NCBI GenBank assembly: GCA_000733355.1
Contig: JNVV01000036.1
Location: forward strand, 139,609-203,608
Reading direction: 5' to 3'
DNA: 64,000 nucleotides
Source of the DNA: Falciphora oryzae
Taxonomy: Eukaryota > Ascomycota > Sordariomycetes > Magnaporthales > Magnaporthaceae
Made by a program: the position numbers and the translations under genes. The notes under the pieces are model-generated. The model worked only from the letters and a program-made list of their open reading frames with translations, was not told the DNA's origin and ran no database searches. Below are positions 9,813-20,163 of this stretch, piece by piece. Each line of letters begins with the position of its first letter. The first letter of the stretch is position 1.

Positions 9813-11675
9813 ACGTGGTTCACCAGCTTGTGCCACAAACCAGAGTGTGCCACACCCACACCCAACCTCCGGTTAATCGACGCGCACGCCAACCCAACAA
9901 CGCCAGGAATCCATTCAAACTATTCGGAACTATATACATTAGATATTTTTACTTTTTCCTGACAGGTGCGCGCATTGTGTCCGGTTTTGCCGTACGTGCC
10001 ACATCGCTAACGAATCGTCGTCGCCCTCCTTTCCTGGACCCCATAATCGCGCATTTTTTGCTATAGCTATCCATCCAGCTCATGCCAGTTCAGAACATTT
10101 CGTATTTCGTTGATAGTAAGTAACCTTCCAAATCGGACACGTGTTTTTTTTAGCCCTCCGGCGTTTGTTTAATACTTCGTTCGCCTTTTTAAACGTGGAT
10201 ATTTCGGTTCGGAAAAAGGCCACTTTATGCATTATCGCTTTCGCCCCTTTTGCAATTTAATCCATAACCGTATAAATAGGAGTTGGAAAGCTGCTTTAGT
10301 AATTGGAGATCCGAGTTTTAATATATTCGGATTGCGAAATTGCTTTTTTAGCCGTCCGCGGCGTTTTGGAAGTCCAAAGTTCGGGCTCGTTTAAAAGCGT
10401 CCTCGGGGGGGTTGGAATCTGTAACTTTACATCCAGCTTTTCCAAGACCGAATCCGGATTGAAAAAAATAAAGCCAGCTTTTCGGAAGCCTTTTTGGATG
10501 TTTTTTTTTAGTTACAAAAGCAAAAAATGCCGCTTTAAACGCCGAAAGGAACTCGACTTTAGTCACGTAGCTAACGTATAACCTTATCAGGTTTTCGATT
10601 TATCCACCGTACGCCCGCTTCATTAGGCCAAAATACCTAACGTTAAGCGGCTAAAAAAAATGAAACGAATGCAAAAGCATGAAAAACGTAATAATATTAT
10701 ATTTTTAGCAATAAAGCTCGAAATCCGTCAAATAGTAGTTTTCGTAGCCGTTTAGCACTAATAAACGATAGGACCCCGTAAAACGAACTGCAATATATTT
10801 ATCGAAATACCGGATCCATTCCAAACCGAGTTCGTTCGTAATTTACCCGTTAGCGTTTGTTGCGATAACTTAATTGCGTAAAAGGTCGGTTTCCGAATAC
10901 CAATTGGCTAAATAGTACTGCCTTTTAACGATAATAAAAGGGGGGATCGCCTAACCGCAATAATTAACCCCTTAAATAACTGTAGCCTATTCCCGGTTGC
11001 TAAACTAAACCAGCTTTGCTTTACTACGGCTTTCCAATGTTATAATAACTATAACGGCGGCGATTATGCCTATAAGGAAGCCGGTTTCGTTAAAGTTGTA
11101 AATATCGTTATCTAAAATGCCATATTTATCGACAGTATTTCGCATAAGGTCGAATTACGCAAAAACGAGCTTAGGATTTTCGCATTTAGCCCTTTGGTAG
11201 TCGTACTTTCGAATCCAGCGCGTACCGAGCTCCGGGCGGCGTTTAACAAACCTCGCGACCCAGTTGGTCCCGACGGTAGCCGCGTCGCGTTCGGCGAGCA
11301 ATCGGTTGGCCATATTTTTAACACTAAAAGGCCGGGGAGGGAATGCGCGAAAATCCAGCTCGAGTATGTATTTAATAAGCGCTTCTTTTTCGGAATCCGT
11401 TAATTTCCGATTTTTGGGCACCTAGTCGTATCAAGCAGTTCGGCCGCGCTTCCGCCGGCCGAGGGTGGAAAAATCGATTTTATAAATCTTGGCGGCGCTC
11501 CGGATACTTAATTGTGGATTCGATACGATCGCTTAAAGGGCCAGAACAATTTTGCCTTCGTCGCTTTTGTTTGCCATTATTTGTTGTGGAGGTATTCGCG
11601 GATAAAATTGGATTAACGCGTGGACGCGTCAATTATGGCACACTCTGGTTTGTGGCACAAGCTGGTGAACCACGT
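9813..11675 (-). mobile_element. Fot1/pogo-type DNA transposon, copy 2
   Basis: Near-perfect 41-bp inverted repeats start ACGTGGTTCACCAGCTTG at 9813 and at 11675 on the complement, flanked by TA (9811-9812 and 11676-11677). Total 1863 bp, close to the known size of Fot1-class elements. It has less RIP than copy 1 and gives a readable transposase. It sits between two stretches of Gypsy-2 sequence. Confidence 0.93.
9920..11577 (-). pseudogene. pogo transposase, copy 2, inactivated
   Basis: Starts at ATG 11577 (MANKSDEGKIVLAL). N-terminal helix-turn-helix part includes RKLTDSEKEALIKYILELDF and a second DNA-binding part with NWVARFVKRRPELGTRW. The DDE domain begins around YNFNETGF, where the family has FDETGF, so the first catalytic Asp codon has become Asn by a G-to-A change. 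A second block HSFHFFQPLNVRYFGLMKRA corresponds to the conserved HSSHLLQPLDV-type block, again with Asp to Asn. A C-terminal knuckle C-x2-C-x4-H-x4-C-like sequence (CGTYGKTGHNARTC) precedes the stop. Several Gln to stop changes and at least one frame change make it a pseudogene. Confidence 0.85.
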
Positions 11676-11689
11676 TAACTAAACTAATC

Positions 11690-11864
11690 GAAGCAAAATG
11701 CAAGGCTTCGTGCTATATTTGCTATATCGCATATTAAATATATTACTTTAAGGTTACGTGATTTATTACGTAACCCCTCCTTTTCCAGGTGCGGGGTTGA
11801 GGGTGCTTTTTTCCTAGGGCTTAAGATAAGCCTTTTGCCCCTGCCGCCTGTGTTAGTCGTAACA
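11690..11864 (-). repeat. Gypsy-2 LTR fragment
   Basis: Complement starts TGTTACGACTAACAC at 11864 and aligns with the outer part of the LTR at 8292-9757. It is truncated at about 11690 near the right end of pogo copy 2. Confidence 0.6.
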
Positions 11865-12482
11865 TAAATATAAATTATATTTGTTAATTTCGAAAAATTC
11901 GGAAAAAAGGTTGGTTAAATTTTCGGTTAAATTAACGAACGATTGGTCGCGGAAAAGGAAATTTTTAGGTTTTAATAAAAAGGGTTAATTTTTATATACG
12001 TTTTAAAATTTTAACGCTTTATAACCAAATTTAATTGGATTAACTAAACTAAAATAGCGCATTTTTATACAGGTTTTTAAAAAAGATATAAAAAACGAGC
12101 TTTTTAAAAAGGACCGACCGGAAAACTTTTTAGATTATATTTAAATAATAATTTGTATTAACGATAAATTGTTCGAATAACGATTCGAAAAAAAATTAAC
12201 CAATTAAAATAGTAAATAATAAAAATAACTATAAAAAAAACAAATAATAGCTAAATATGGTTTACAGCATATATTTTAAATTTATAAACTTTAATGGGAA
12301 TTACTTATTAGTAAAAATCAAACGATAAAAAAAAGTAGGATTTTAAAAACGGAAAATATTTTAAATGTAATTAAAAAAGCTATATAAAACGGGATTATCC
12401 GTAATAATAAACGGTAATTACCCGCCGGGAAAATATTTAAACGGAAAATAACTTATACCCCGGGGTAGTATTTAATTAAACT
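11865..12482 (+). pseudogene. Gypsy-2 gag fragment, plus strand
   Basis: This is inverted relative to 7150-7880 and homologous to it. Plus-strand text with RIP stops read as Gln gives KFGKKVGQIFGQINERLVAE and VLKFQRFITKFNWINQTKIA, then a decayed knuckle with the cysteines turned to tyrosine. It is cut at 12482 by the 3' end of LINE W copy 1. Confidence 0.65.
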
Positions 12483-12773
12483 TATATATATATTCATACG
12501 TCCGTTATATTTGTAAAAGACCTCGGTGCCTCTACTATGTAGTATTTTACATGTAAAAACCCTTGAACTCGTCCTCGGGTGCGTATCGCCCCCGCTCCGG
12601 AGCCTGGGAGTAAAAATCATATCTGCTTTTCGTATACGGTCCTGCTATATTAAACAGTGGTACCGTTTGCTTATCTTCATGCAACTGCTCGTAAAGGTTC
12701 CTTCGTAAAAGCGTCCTTATAATTAATGGAACAAAAAAAAATACGTAAAAAAATAAGGGTATGTTGCGCCGGA

Positions 12774-13017
12774 GCAACGCTTCGGTACCGGGTTTCGCCC
12801 TCGTAGCGAAACGGCTGTATTAATACTCGTATTATAGCGTCCTAATGTAGCTTTTCCGCGTAAATTGGCCCGGCTCCGCTCCGGGTCCCAACCGGGGCAA
12901 CGCCTTAATATCGGGTTTCGCCCTCGTAGCAAAACGTTTGTATTGGTACTCGTATTATAGCGTCCTAATATAGCTTTTTCGCGTAAATTAGCCCGGCTTT
13001 ACTCCGGGTCCCAACCG
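12774..13017. repeat. RIPed two-unit repeat near the LINE W 3' end
   Basis: Two units of about 123 bp, the counterpart of 22023-22269, each starting around the GGTTTCGCCCTCGTAGC segment. Presence in both W copies shows the duplication predates RIP of this copy. Confidence 0.65.
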
Positions 13018-13455
13018 CGGGCGGGCCCTCCGGGTCCGGCGTTTTACTTCGTAACTTTAAATAATTCAGCTTTTAATAGGTGCCTGCTTCCGGGGCCGTT
13101 GCTCCGCGTGCGGTTCGGGTCCGCCTTTGTAGCTTGCATTTAATTTTTCTATTAGTTGCTTCCCTTTTTTTTAAATCGCGTTATTTAAGTAACTCTTTTT
13201 TGTTGCTGCGTTATTATACGTTGTAGTTTTTAGTAATAACTTCCTTTTGTTTCCCTCCGGATCCGGGTTTCCACCGGCCTTCCTTTTCCCAACTACAAAA
13301 AGCCCTTTTTCCTTCCTTTCTCTCTCCCTTTCGCTCTTTTTTTTACCACCACTTCCGGTCCTGCCCTTCTGCCCGCGCTTCCTTTTCTCCTACCTGCATC
13401 TAAGTTCCTACTCGCTCGCGCCTCGTTTCCCTTCCGTTTCCTATTCTCCTATAGC

Positions 13456-14866
13456 ATAGCTCCCAAAAATAAAACTCCCAAATCTCCCCGCGGTAGTAGT
13501 AGTAGCGGTCGCGGTAGCAATCCTAACAGCGGAGCTACGGGCGGTAACCGCGCCGTTCCCGCCGCTATAGCTAATAGCAATAGCAATAGTGGTAATAGTA
13601 GTGGTAACAGTAGCAATCGTCCTTTTAATCGCCCTCCGCTTACGGACGAAAACGACGGCGGCTCGGGCGACGGCGTTTAAAACCTTCGTATCAAAGCTGT
13701 AAATGCGGCTTTACCCCGTTCCTTTCCCGGTTTTATAGCTAATTTCCTCTTTTCCTCCCAGCCCTACCGCCTGTACAATTAATCGGAGTACTTACCGGCG
13801 GTTAAAATCTTTAACAACTGCGTCTTTTACGACGATATAGTATATATTTACCGCCCCGCTATCCTTCCTATTCCGCCTCGCTAACTTCCCAATCCTTCGT
13901 GCAAAATATATGTTAGCTGTTTTTAACGTTTCGCTAACGGCATCAACGGTGCTAATGCTATGCGCTGGTGCTACTACAAAGCCTATATGTAGCGCTCTTT
14001 ATCCTGCTTTTTTCCGCTCCGTTTCCGGTTTTGCTAACGTAATAATTCCAACTACCAAAAGCTTCACCTATATGGGCTGCGCTTAGTTTCGTAATGCTTG
14101 CGTTTAAATTTGTCGCTCCCTTTTAGTATCCGCTCGCGATCTCGTCGCTAACGTTTCGTTCCCGTCGCGGTAACCTCCTACTAATTCCAAAAACCAAATT
14201 ACCGTTGTTTTTTGTACCTACTATCGCTATATGCAATCCCTACCCAAAACTAATACGGACCGCGATATTACGTTTGCGGATATCCATATTGTTATTAAAA
14301 TATATACCGCTTTTATTTCGGGCCGCTATTTGTTTTATCCTAACATTTTTTTTTCGTTTTAAATTTGTTATACCGGTTTGAAGTATGCGATTGCCGGATA
14401 TTACCGTATTTTAAAAAATATTTTTGAACGGTCCGGTATTTTTTCCGGCGCTAGGTTTAACCGTTTATTCCCTATCAATTTTAAAAATGCCTTCGCTATT
14501 ATAGCTGCTTTTAATAGTTCGGGTTTAATCCGCTCCCTTTCCGGTAATATAATACCCCCGGGCTAAATTATATTAGGCTAGGCCGAAAGGATCGTTACTA
14601 AATGGAATACGAAAAATCGCACTCGGATAAAAAAACTGGCTTTTAAACGGGCTAAAATACGGGTAGGTATTTTTTTTTCGTTATTATTATCCGCTTTTAA
14701 TCCGCTAACTCCACGGTATTTTTTAAATTTTTTTCGGCAAAACGTTACCGAAAACGTTTTAAATAAAATACTATTGGAATGCCGGAAAACGTTTTTAATA
14801 AGATAAAACGGGATATAAACGATAATAGCTTCCGTTATTATTTTTTTTATTAACCCCCTTTAGTAA
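13456..14866 (+). pseudogene. RIPed copy of the antisense spliced gene of LINE W
   Basis: Aligns base for base with the intact gene at 20164-21584 but on the plus strand. The start ATG is ATA at 13456 and the stop is TAA at 14864. The Gly/Ser-rich N-terminus, the Cys-cluster region and the C-terminal exons can all be followed. Intron branch sites GCTAAC/CTAAC are still visible, for example near 14690, because they lack the RIP target at that position. Many CAR to TAR stops make it dead. Its location, convergent to ORF2, is the same as in the second copy. Confidence 0.8.
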
Positions 14867-14971
14867 TTTTTTTGGTTTTCCCTTTATAGCGGCTCGGTTA
14901 CGTAACGTCGGTATTTACGTAGTTTTTTTTTTCCTTTTCGCTTTTTGGGTATAATATTTTCGTTTGCTTTT

Positions 14972-17360
14972 TTATAGTTTTTTTTAATTCGGTTCGTTCG
15001 TTTTCGGTTTGGTAGCGTTATTTTTCCTTTTTTTTATACGTTTTTTTTTACCTTTTTAACCGCTTTAAAATTTAATAATTTTTTATACGAAATATTATAC
15101 GTACCATTTTTTTAAATAGTATACCCTTTATTTTTTACAATTCGAAATACGCTTTCCGGCTATTTATTTGCGTTAACCCGGTATTTTCCCGCTATTTATT
15201 TTATCGGGCGCATTAAGTTAATACGTATTACGCTATTTCCTTTTATCCGCTACCGCATTCGCATAATAGCGCTACTGCGTTAAATACGCCTTTATTAAAT
15301 AGGAACGAATTTAGCTTTAATTTTTCCGTTTTAATTTAGATTGCTACCAAATTATACGCTTTTGGCATTTTTTCGTAATATTTAACCATTTTTTCCGTAA
15401 ATAAAGGGTTATCCGTTAAGTAAGCGGTTTTATATCGGTTCGCTTTTTTCGCTGTTACCGTCGTATTAGCTATTTTTAATTTCCATTCCATTATTACGTT
15501 AAAATTTTAACGTTTTACGTATTTATATTTGGATTTTCAATTTTTTCCCTAAAAAACGGGTTTTTGTTTCGGTTTTAACGCTATTTTAAACCGGTCCTAT
15601 CGTATTATTTACTTTTTTTTTCGCTTATTCGCTTTAAAAGTAAATCTTTTTTTTCGTTTTTTATAATCGAATTTTTAAAAACGGTCCGTTATTTTCGCTA
15701 TTATTTCGTTAATACGATACGTTATCCCGGTTTTTCCCCATTTATTTTCCGTATTTATAACCTTTTCGTTTAAATATAAATCCAAAAACGGTACGTAAAT
15801 TTTTATTTTAAAATATGCTAACGAAATTATTTTATAAACTTTAACCACTATTTTAAAATATGCTTTTTATTTTTTCGCTATTTCCTTAGCTGCGTCCCGG
15901 AACCAACTTTAAAGTTCCGTTAGTAAATAGTAAATTGCCGTTTTATAAACTAATACGTTGCGGCATACGACCGCGTACAATTGCTTTACGCGTACGAAAT
16001 TGCTTTTTTACGTTACCGCCGCAAATTTTATTACCGTAAATTATTACTATCTTTTTTATTTGCCTTTTGCTTATTTAATATAAACGTTAAAATTTAGCTT
16101 ATAATTTAACCAAATTTTTAAAAATTTCGCCGATAGCGTTAATTGCATTTATATATTTCCGGTACGGACCCGGGTCCGGTTTAAAGTTTTAATAAAATAA
16201 AACAGCTTAATTTTAGCCGCGTTAAATGTTATTTTTATTTTTATTTGCTTATATTTAGTACGTATCCCAAACCCGTTTTAATAACCGGGCGGTTTCCGTT
16301 ATAGTTTTTTTTATTGCTAAAAAGTTAATATTATCGGCGAAATTAACTACCGTTATTTTTAATATTTTTTCCAATTTGTTATAAAATAATGCGATATATA
16401 AAATAAACAATATAAATAAAAGTGGTAAATTTTATAATATTTTTATTATTATTTATATAAACGTAAACAGATCCTTATTAAACCGGAACCGGGCCGTTTT
16501 ATTTATTAGCTAGCTTTTAATTTACCTAATTATTTTTAATAAAATTTTTTATTTTCGTAAAATATCAAAAAGTTTAATATAATTAACGTTATTAAATGCT
16601 TTTAATAGGTCGAATTATAATAGCGAAATTATAGCGCCGTAATTTTACGCCGTTATTATAATATTTATTATTTATTTAATAGCAAATTCGGTATTACGTT
16701 TCCTTTTATTGCTTATTTGCTTTTCCAATAGCAATCCTTTTTTTCCGCCTCGGTTGCGACCCGTATTCCTATTATCGCTTTTATAATTTTGGATATAAAC
16801 GAAAAGAATGCGATCGGTTGCTACCTTTTTATTATTTTTTTATTTTCCGTATTTGTTTTTAATTTAAAAAACATTACCGTTAATGCGTTTCGGAAACGCT
16901 TTAGGAAATATTTAAATTCGAAGCTAGCGTTAGCTATTTTAAATATAACCTTTTTAGCATAATTCCCCGTATGCTTTTAATAATCCGTTCGGTAGGCTAT
17001 CTGCTTTTAAAGGTTTCCAATTCCGATTTTTTTAAAGCCGCTAATATTTCGTTTTTTTCGGGGTTTATTCGGTAGTTAATTAAAAATAAATTAATAAAAG
17101 TATATTTTTTAAACGTAGTATTACTAACGTTTATTAAGTCCGTTTCCGGGTTAAAATAAAATTTAGCTGCTAAAATTGTAGCTTTATTAACGTAAAAATT
17201 CGCTAGCTTTTAATTTCCTTTTTTAAACCGGTTTAAATCCGGTAATTTAATTAGGTTCCGTTTTTTATAGCTTCGTAATTTCGTTTATCGTTCGATAATT
17301 TAAAAAACAAATTCGAAATCCTTTTTTTAACGCTTTTTTAATAAACTTTTTCCAATATGC
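14972..17360 (-). pseudogene. LINE W ORF2 remnant: reverse transcriptase and C-terminal Cys/His region
   Basis: Minus-strand text with RIP stops read as Gln contains the RT blocks LLQFDLLKAFNNVNYIKLFD (about 16650), NLPLLFILFILYIALFY (about 16420) and VVNFADNINFLAI (about 16350), the last equivalent to the YVDDINLL active site with Asp to Asn. The end of the frame corresponds to the ORF2 end at 20059 of W copy 2. The 5' part (ORF1 and endonuclease) is absent because the element is cut at 17368. Confidence 0.78.
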
Positions 17361-17454
17361 GTTAAAAGCAGGATTGGGAATTTAGTCAAAAGTTATAGTC
17401 ACGGTCGTGAATATGACTAACTATTGACTAACTACGGGTGACTACCGTAGTCAC

Positions 17455-17457
17455 ATA

Positions 17458-17523
<66 letters not shown>
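17455..17523. repeat. (ATAA)n microsatellite, about 17 units
   Basis: Uninterrupted tetranucleotide tract just inside the hAT end. The same tract occurs at the matching place in hAT copies 2 (32147-32177) and 3 (about 9540-9560), so it is part of the element. Confidence 0.95.
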
Positions 17524-17524
<1 letters not shown>

Positions 17525-17536
17525 CAAAATTTCCGT

Positions 17537-17610
17537 TTAATAATCCATATCGCCCTTTATTAATTCAAATTTCCTTTTGTTTTTATCGTTATTTCTAGGT
17601 TTTCCGTGTT
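17537..17610 (-). pseudogene. C-terminal remnant of the hAT zinc-knuckle gene, copy 1
   Basis: Minus-strand text NNDKNKRKFELIKGDMDY then TAA at 17539-17537 matches the end of the 119-residue protein (NNENNEKEFEIIKDNINY). Only the tail is recognisable; upstream sequence is diverged and cut by the foldback MITE. Confidence 0.65.
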
Positions 17611-17770
17611 GTTATTATTAGTAGTATTTTTAATATTACAAATTACATATTGATAATTTAAATTTTCTAGCATTTTCGAGCATCTTCTACCACTTTCTTT
17701 TGCTTATTAATATAAAATCGTATTATTAACTCGATTTTTACCTAAATTATTAATTAATTAATTACTAATA

Positions 17771-18200
17771 ACGTGGTTCACAAGCGAGTGCACCACCCAA
17801 GCGAGTGCAACACGACGAAATCCTATATTGAACGTGTTTTTTAATACCTTTGCTAACTCGGCCAATTTAAGCCCAAATTTAACCAAATTTAACAGGGGTA
17901 TATTTAACTAAATAGAAAATTTAATTTAATTTTCTTAGATTTTTATTATTACCCGTTTAAGCTTAGTTCGTAACACTGTATAATATACTGTGTAAAATAT
18001 GCAAATTAACTTAAAAGGGTAATAATAAAAATGCAACCTAATTAAATTAAATTCGCTATTTAGTTAAATATACCCTTGTTAAATTTGGTTAAATTTGGGC
18101 TTAAATTGGCCGAGTTAGCAAGGGTATTGAAAAACACGTTCAATATGGGATTTCGTCGTGTTGCACTCGCTTGGGTGGTGCACTCGCTTGTGAACCACGT
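17771..18200. mobile_element. pogo-related foldback MITE, 430 bp
   Basis: Nearly the whole element is an inverted repeat with arms of about 190 bp around a centre near 17985. The ends read ACGTGGTTCACAAGCG and are flanked by TA (17769-17770 and 18201-18202). The ends resemble the pogo terminal repeats at 4759 and 9813, so a pogo transposase probably moved it. A second member is at 44042-44469. No coding capacity. A transcript would fold into a long hairpin. Confidence 0.9.
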
Positions 18201-18201
18201 T

Positions 18202-18563
18202 ATTATAAATTATATATTAATAATCTAAATATTTTAGCATTATCTAGTAATTTCTATGAAATTCTTTTCGATTCCATGCGATTCTCTATATTATAAATCC
18301 AATTTAATTTATAATTTTATATTATTAATTTAACATACATTACGAAATTTGCTTATAAATCCGAATATTAATTACTAATACGAAGAAACTTCTAGAAATT
18401 TAAATTGAAGTATAAATAACCGTCGAATTTCCCACCGTATTAACAGATATTTCCTTTTGGTTTTTTTAACTACACAAATAACAAATACACTTTATTTTAT
18501 TATTTACTTTTTAACCCAATTATATTATTTTTATTATTTCCATTAACATATATACCGTTAAAA
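18202..18563. other. AT-rich region between the two hAT genes, probable promoter region
   Basis: No gene. It lies between the divergent zinc-knuckle gene and the transposase start, so it should hold the promoters of one or both. No specific box can be singled out from the AT-rich background. Confidence 0.4.
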
Positions 18564-19756
18564 ATGGAATATACTCCTTTTTATTCGCAATTAACCACTT
18601 CAACTAATAGTATTATTTCAGATAATAATTCCGATAATAATTCCGATAATAATTCCGGTAATAATAATTTAAATAATGAACAAAATTATAAAAATTCGCT
18701 TTATAATCAGCCAGATTACGTTTTACCAGCTGCAAAAGATACAAAAACTTATATTTTTAAAAATAATTTATTTACACTTACTCTTTTACCTATAAATACG
18801 GAAAAAGAACGACAGTTTATTATACAATGCACTACGTGCAAATATAAAAAAATCGAAAATATTTCTAAATTTCAATCGTCGAATTACGCAAGGCATTATA
18901 AAATAAGCCACCCGAATATAGCTTATAATAAATCTAGTGAAAAAAACTAGGCAAAAAAAATTAAATCCAACTCCATCACCAATAATAACATCGTTTTTAT
19001 CAGATAAATTAACGGATAATCGAAAACGACACGGCAAAATACGATTTTAACAGATTTTAACGATGCGGATGCATATAAAAAAATATTATGGTTTATAATT
19101 GATAATAATTTATCTTTTAATATAGCAGAATCGGAATCGTTTACCGATTTACTTAATTATTATAACAAAATATCACCTATAATCAATAGAAAAAAATTGA
19201 AATTAATATTAAATAACATATATAATGAATATCTATCGTTATTTAACGATGAAATGCGATTACATATCGAAAATAACGGAAAATTTAATATAACTTTCGA
19301 TATTTGGACTTCCAAATTACTGGAAATCAATATTTTGGAATTATAATAATATTTATTAATTCTGATTTTAAAATAAATTATAAAATAATTGGATTTGAAG
19401 AAATTGGTAATATAACCCATACGGGTGAAAATTTATATTTAGAATTTAATAATATAATTAAAAAAAATCCTTTTATTAATAGCGATAATATTTTATCAAT
19501 TACCCGTGATAACGCTAGCAATAACGATACATTTATTAATTATTATACGGAAAATAATCAAAGCTATTTTTATAATATTCGTTGTACGGCTCATATATTA
19601 AATTTGGTTGCAAAAGACATTTTACGGGATTTTTTAAATAATACCGATAATAACGACAATAATAACATAACGGCTAGAATTCGTAAAATTATAACAATTT
19701 TAAAATATAATAACGAACCAAAACAGCTTTTAATAGAAGGAATTAATAAATATAAA
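18564..19756 (+). pseudogene. hAT transposase, N-terminal half, copy 1
   Basis: ATG at 18564. After an Asn/Ser-rich repeat region (SDNNSDNNSDNNSGNNN) comes a BED-type zinc finger (CTTCKYKKIENISKFQ, then H-x4-H around RHYKISH). Further on come the hAT core motifs FDIWTSK, NQYFGI, ITRDNASNND and RCTAHILNLVAKDILRDF. Compared with copy 2 there is an extra A near 18940, a small indel near 19035 and a missing base at about 19311, which break the frame. Coding stops at GINKY where LINE W copy 2 is joined. The frame by chance continues into the LINE, giving a hybrid open frame to 20059. Confidence 0.85.
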
Positions 19757-20059
19757 ACGCCACTGTGCGAGTGTGGCAGCGGACAAAGGGAAACAGCGTG
19801 GCACGTATTAACCCAATGCGCCCGATGGGACAGGCAGCGGGAAGGCACCGGGCTGGCGCAAGCAGACAGCCGGAGAGCGTACTTCGAGCTGTGGGAAACA
19901 GGGGGCACACCGTTCAAGGAAGTGGCACGCATGATGTTTCGCACAGGAAGACTATTAGATTTCAGGGCGGCTAAAAAGGCAGAGAGAGAACGCATAAGGA
20001 GAGAAGAGGAAGAGCAACGCTACCGAGCCGAGAACGAACCGAACCAGAGAAGACCATAA
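19757..20059 (+). pseudogene. LINE W ORF2, C-terminal 100 residues
   Basis: The frame TPLCECGSGQRETAWHVLTQ, then CARWDRQREG, is the Cys/His motif found after the RT domain in Tad1-like LINEs. It ends with an acidic/basic tail (AAKKAERERIRREEEEQRYR) and TAA at 20057-20059. It lacks endonuclease and RT because of 5' truncation, so it is inert by itself. Its stop is 104 bp from the stop of the convergent spliced gene. It is fused in frame to the hAT transposase fragment upstream. Confidence 0.8.
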
Positions 20060-20163
20060 AAAAGCAAACGAAAGCACCATACCCGAGAAGCGAAAAGGAA
20101 AAGAAAACCACGCAGACACCGGCGCCACGCAACCGAGTCGCTACAGGGGGAGAACCGAGGAAA

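Larger units (their letters stand above)
12483..17368 (-). mobile_element. LINE W copy 1 (Tad1-like), strongly RIPed
   Basis: The 3' terminus at about 12483 (ATACGTCCGTTAT plus a TA-rich tail) is shared with copies at 19757-22563 and 39927-40110, while the 5' ends differ; this is the pattern of LINE 5' truncation. The minus strand carries the reverse transcriptase remnant, and the plus strand of the 3' region carries the RIPed antisense gene. The left end is inserted in Gypsy-2 gag; the right end abuts hAT copy 1. Confidence 0.8.
17369..19756 (+). mobile_element. hAT copy 1: right end, zinc-knuckle remnant, MITE insert, transposase N-terminal half
   Basis: Starts with the degenerate terminal repeat CAGGATTGGGAATTTAGTC at 17369 and TGACTA subterminal repeats, then a tetranucleotide tract, the end of the divergent zinc-knuckle gene (minus) and the transposase (plus). 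It is broken at 19756 by LINE W copy 2. Its other end may be the fragment at 40111-40403, but the flanking octamers (GTTAAAAG and CTTATTAA) do not match. Confidence 0.75.

Noticed and set aside
17771..18200. Inverted repeat considered as a terminator or replication origin
   Set aside because: The TA duplication, pogo-like ends and a second copy at 44042-44469 show it to be a MITE.
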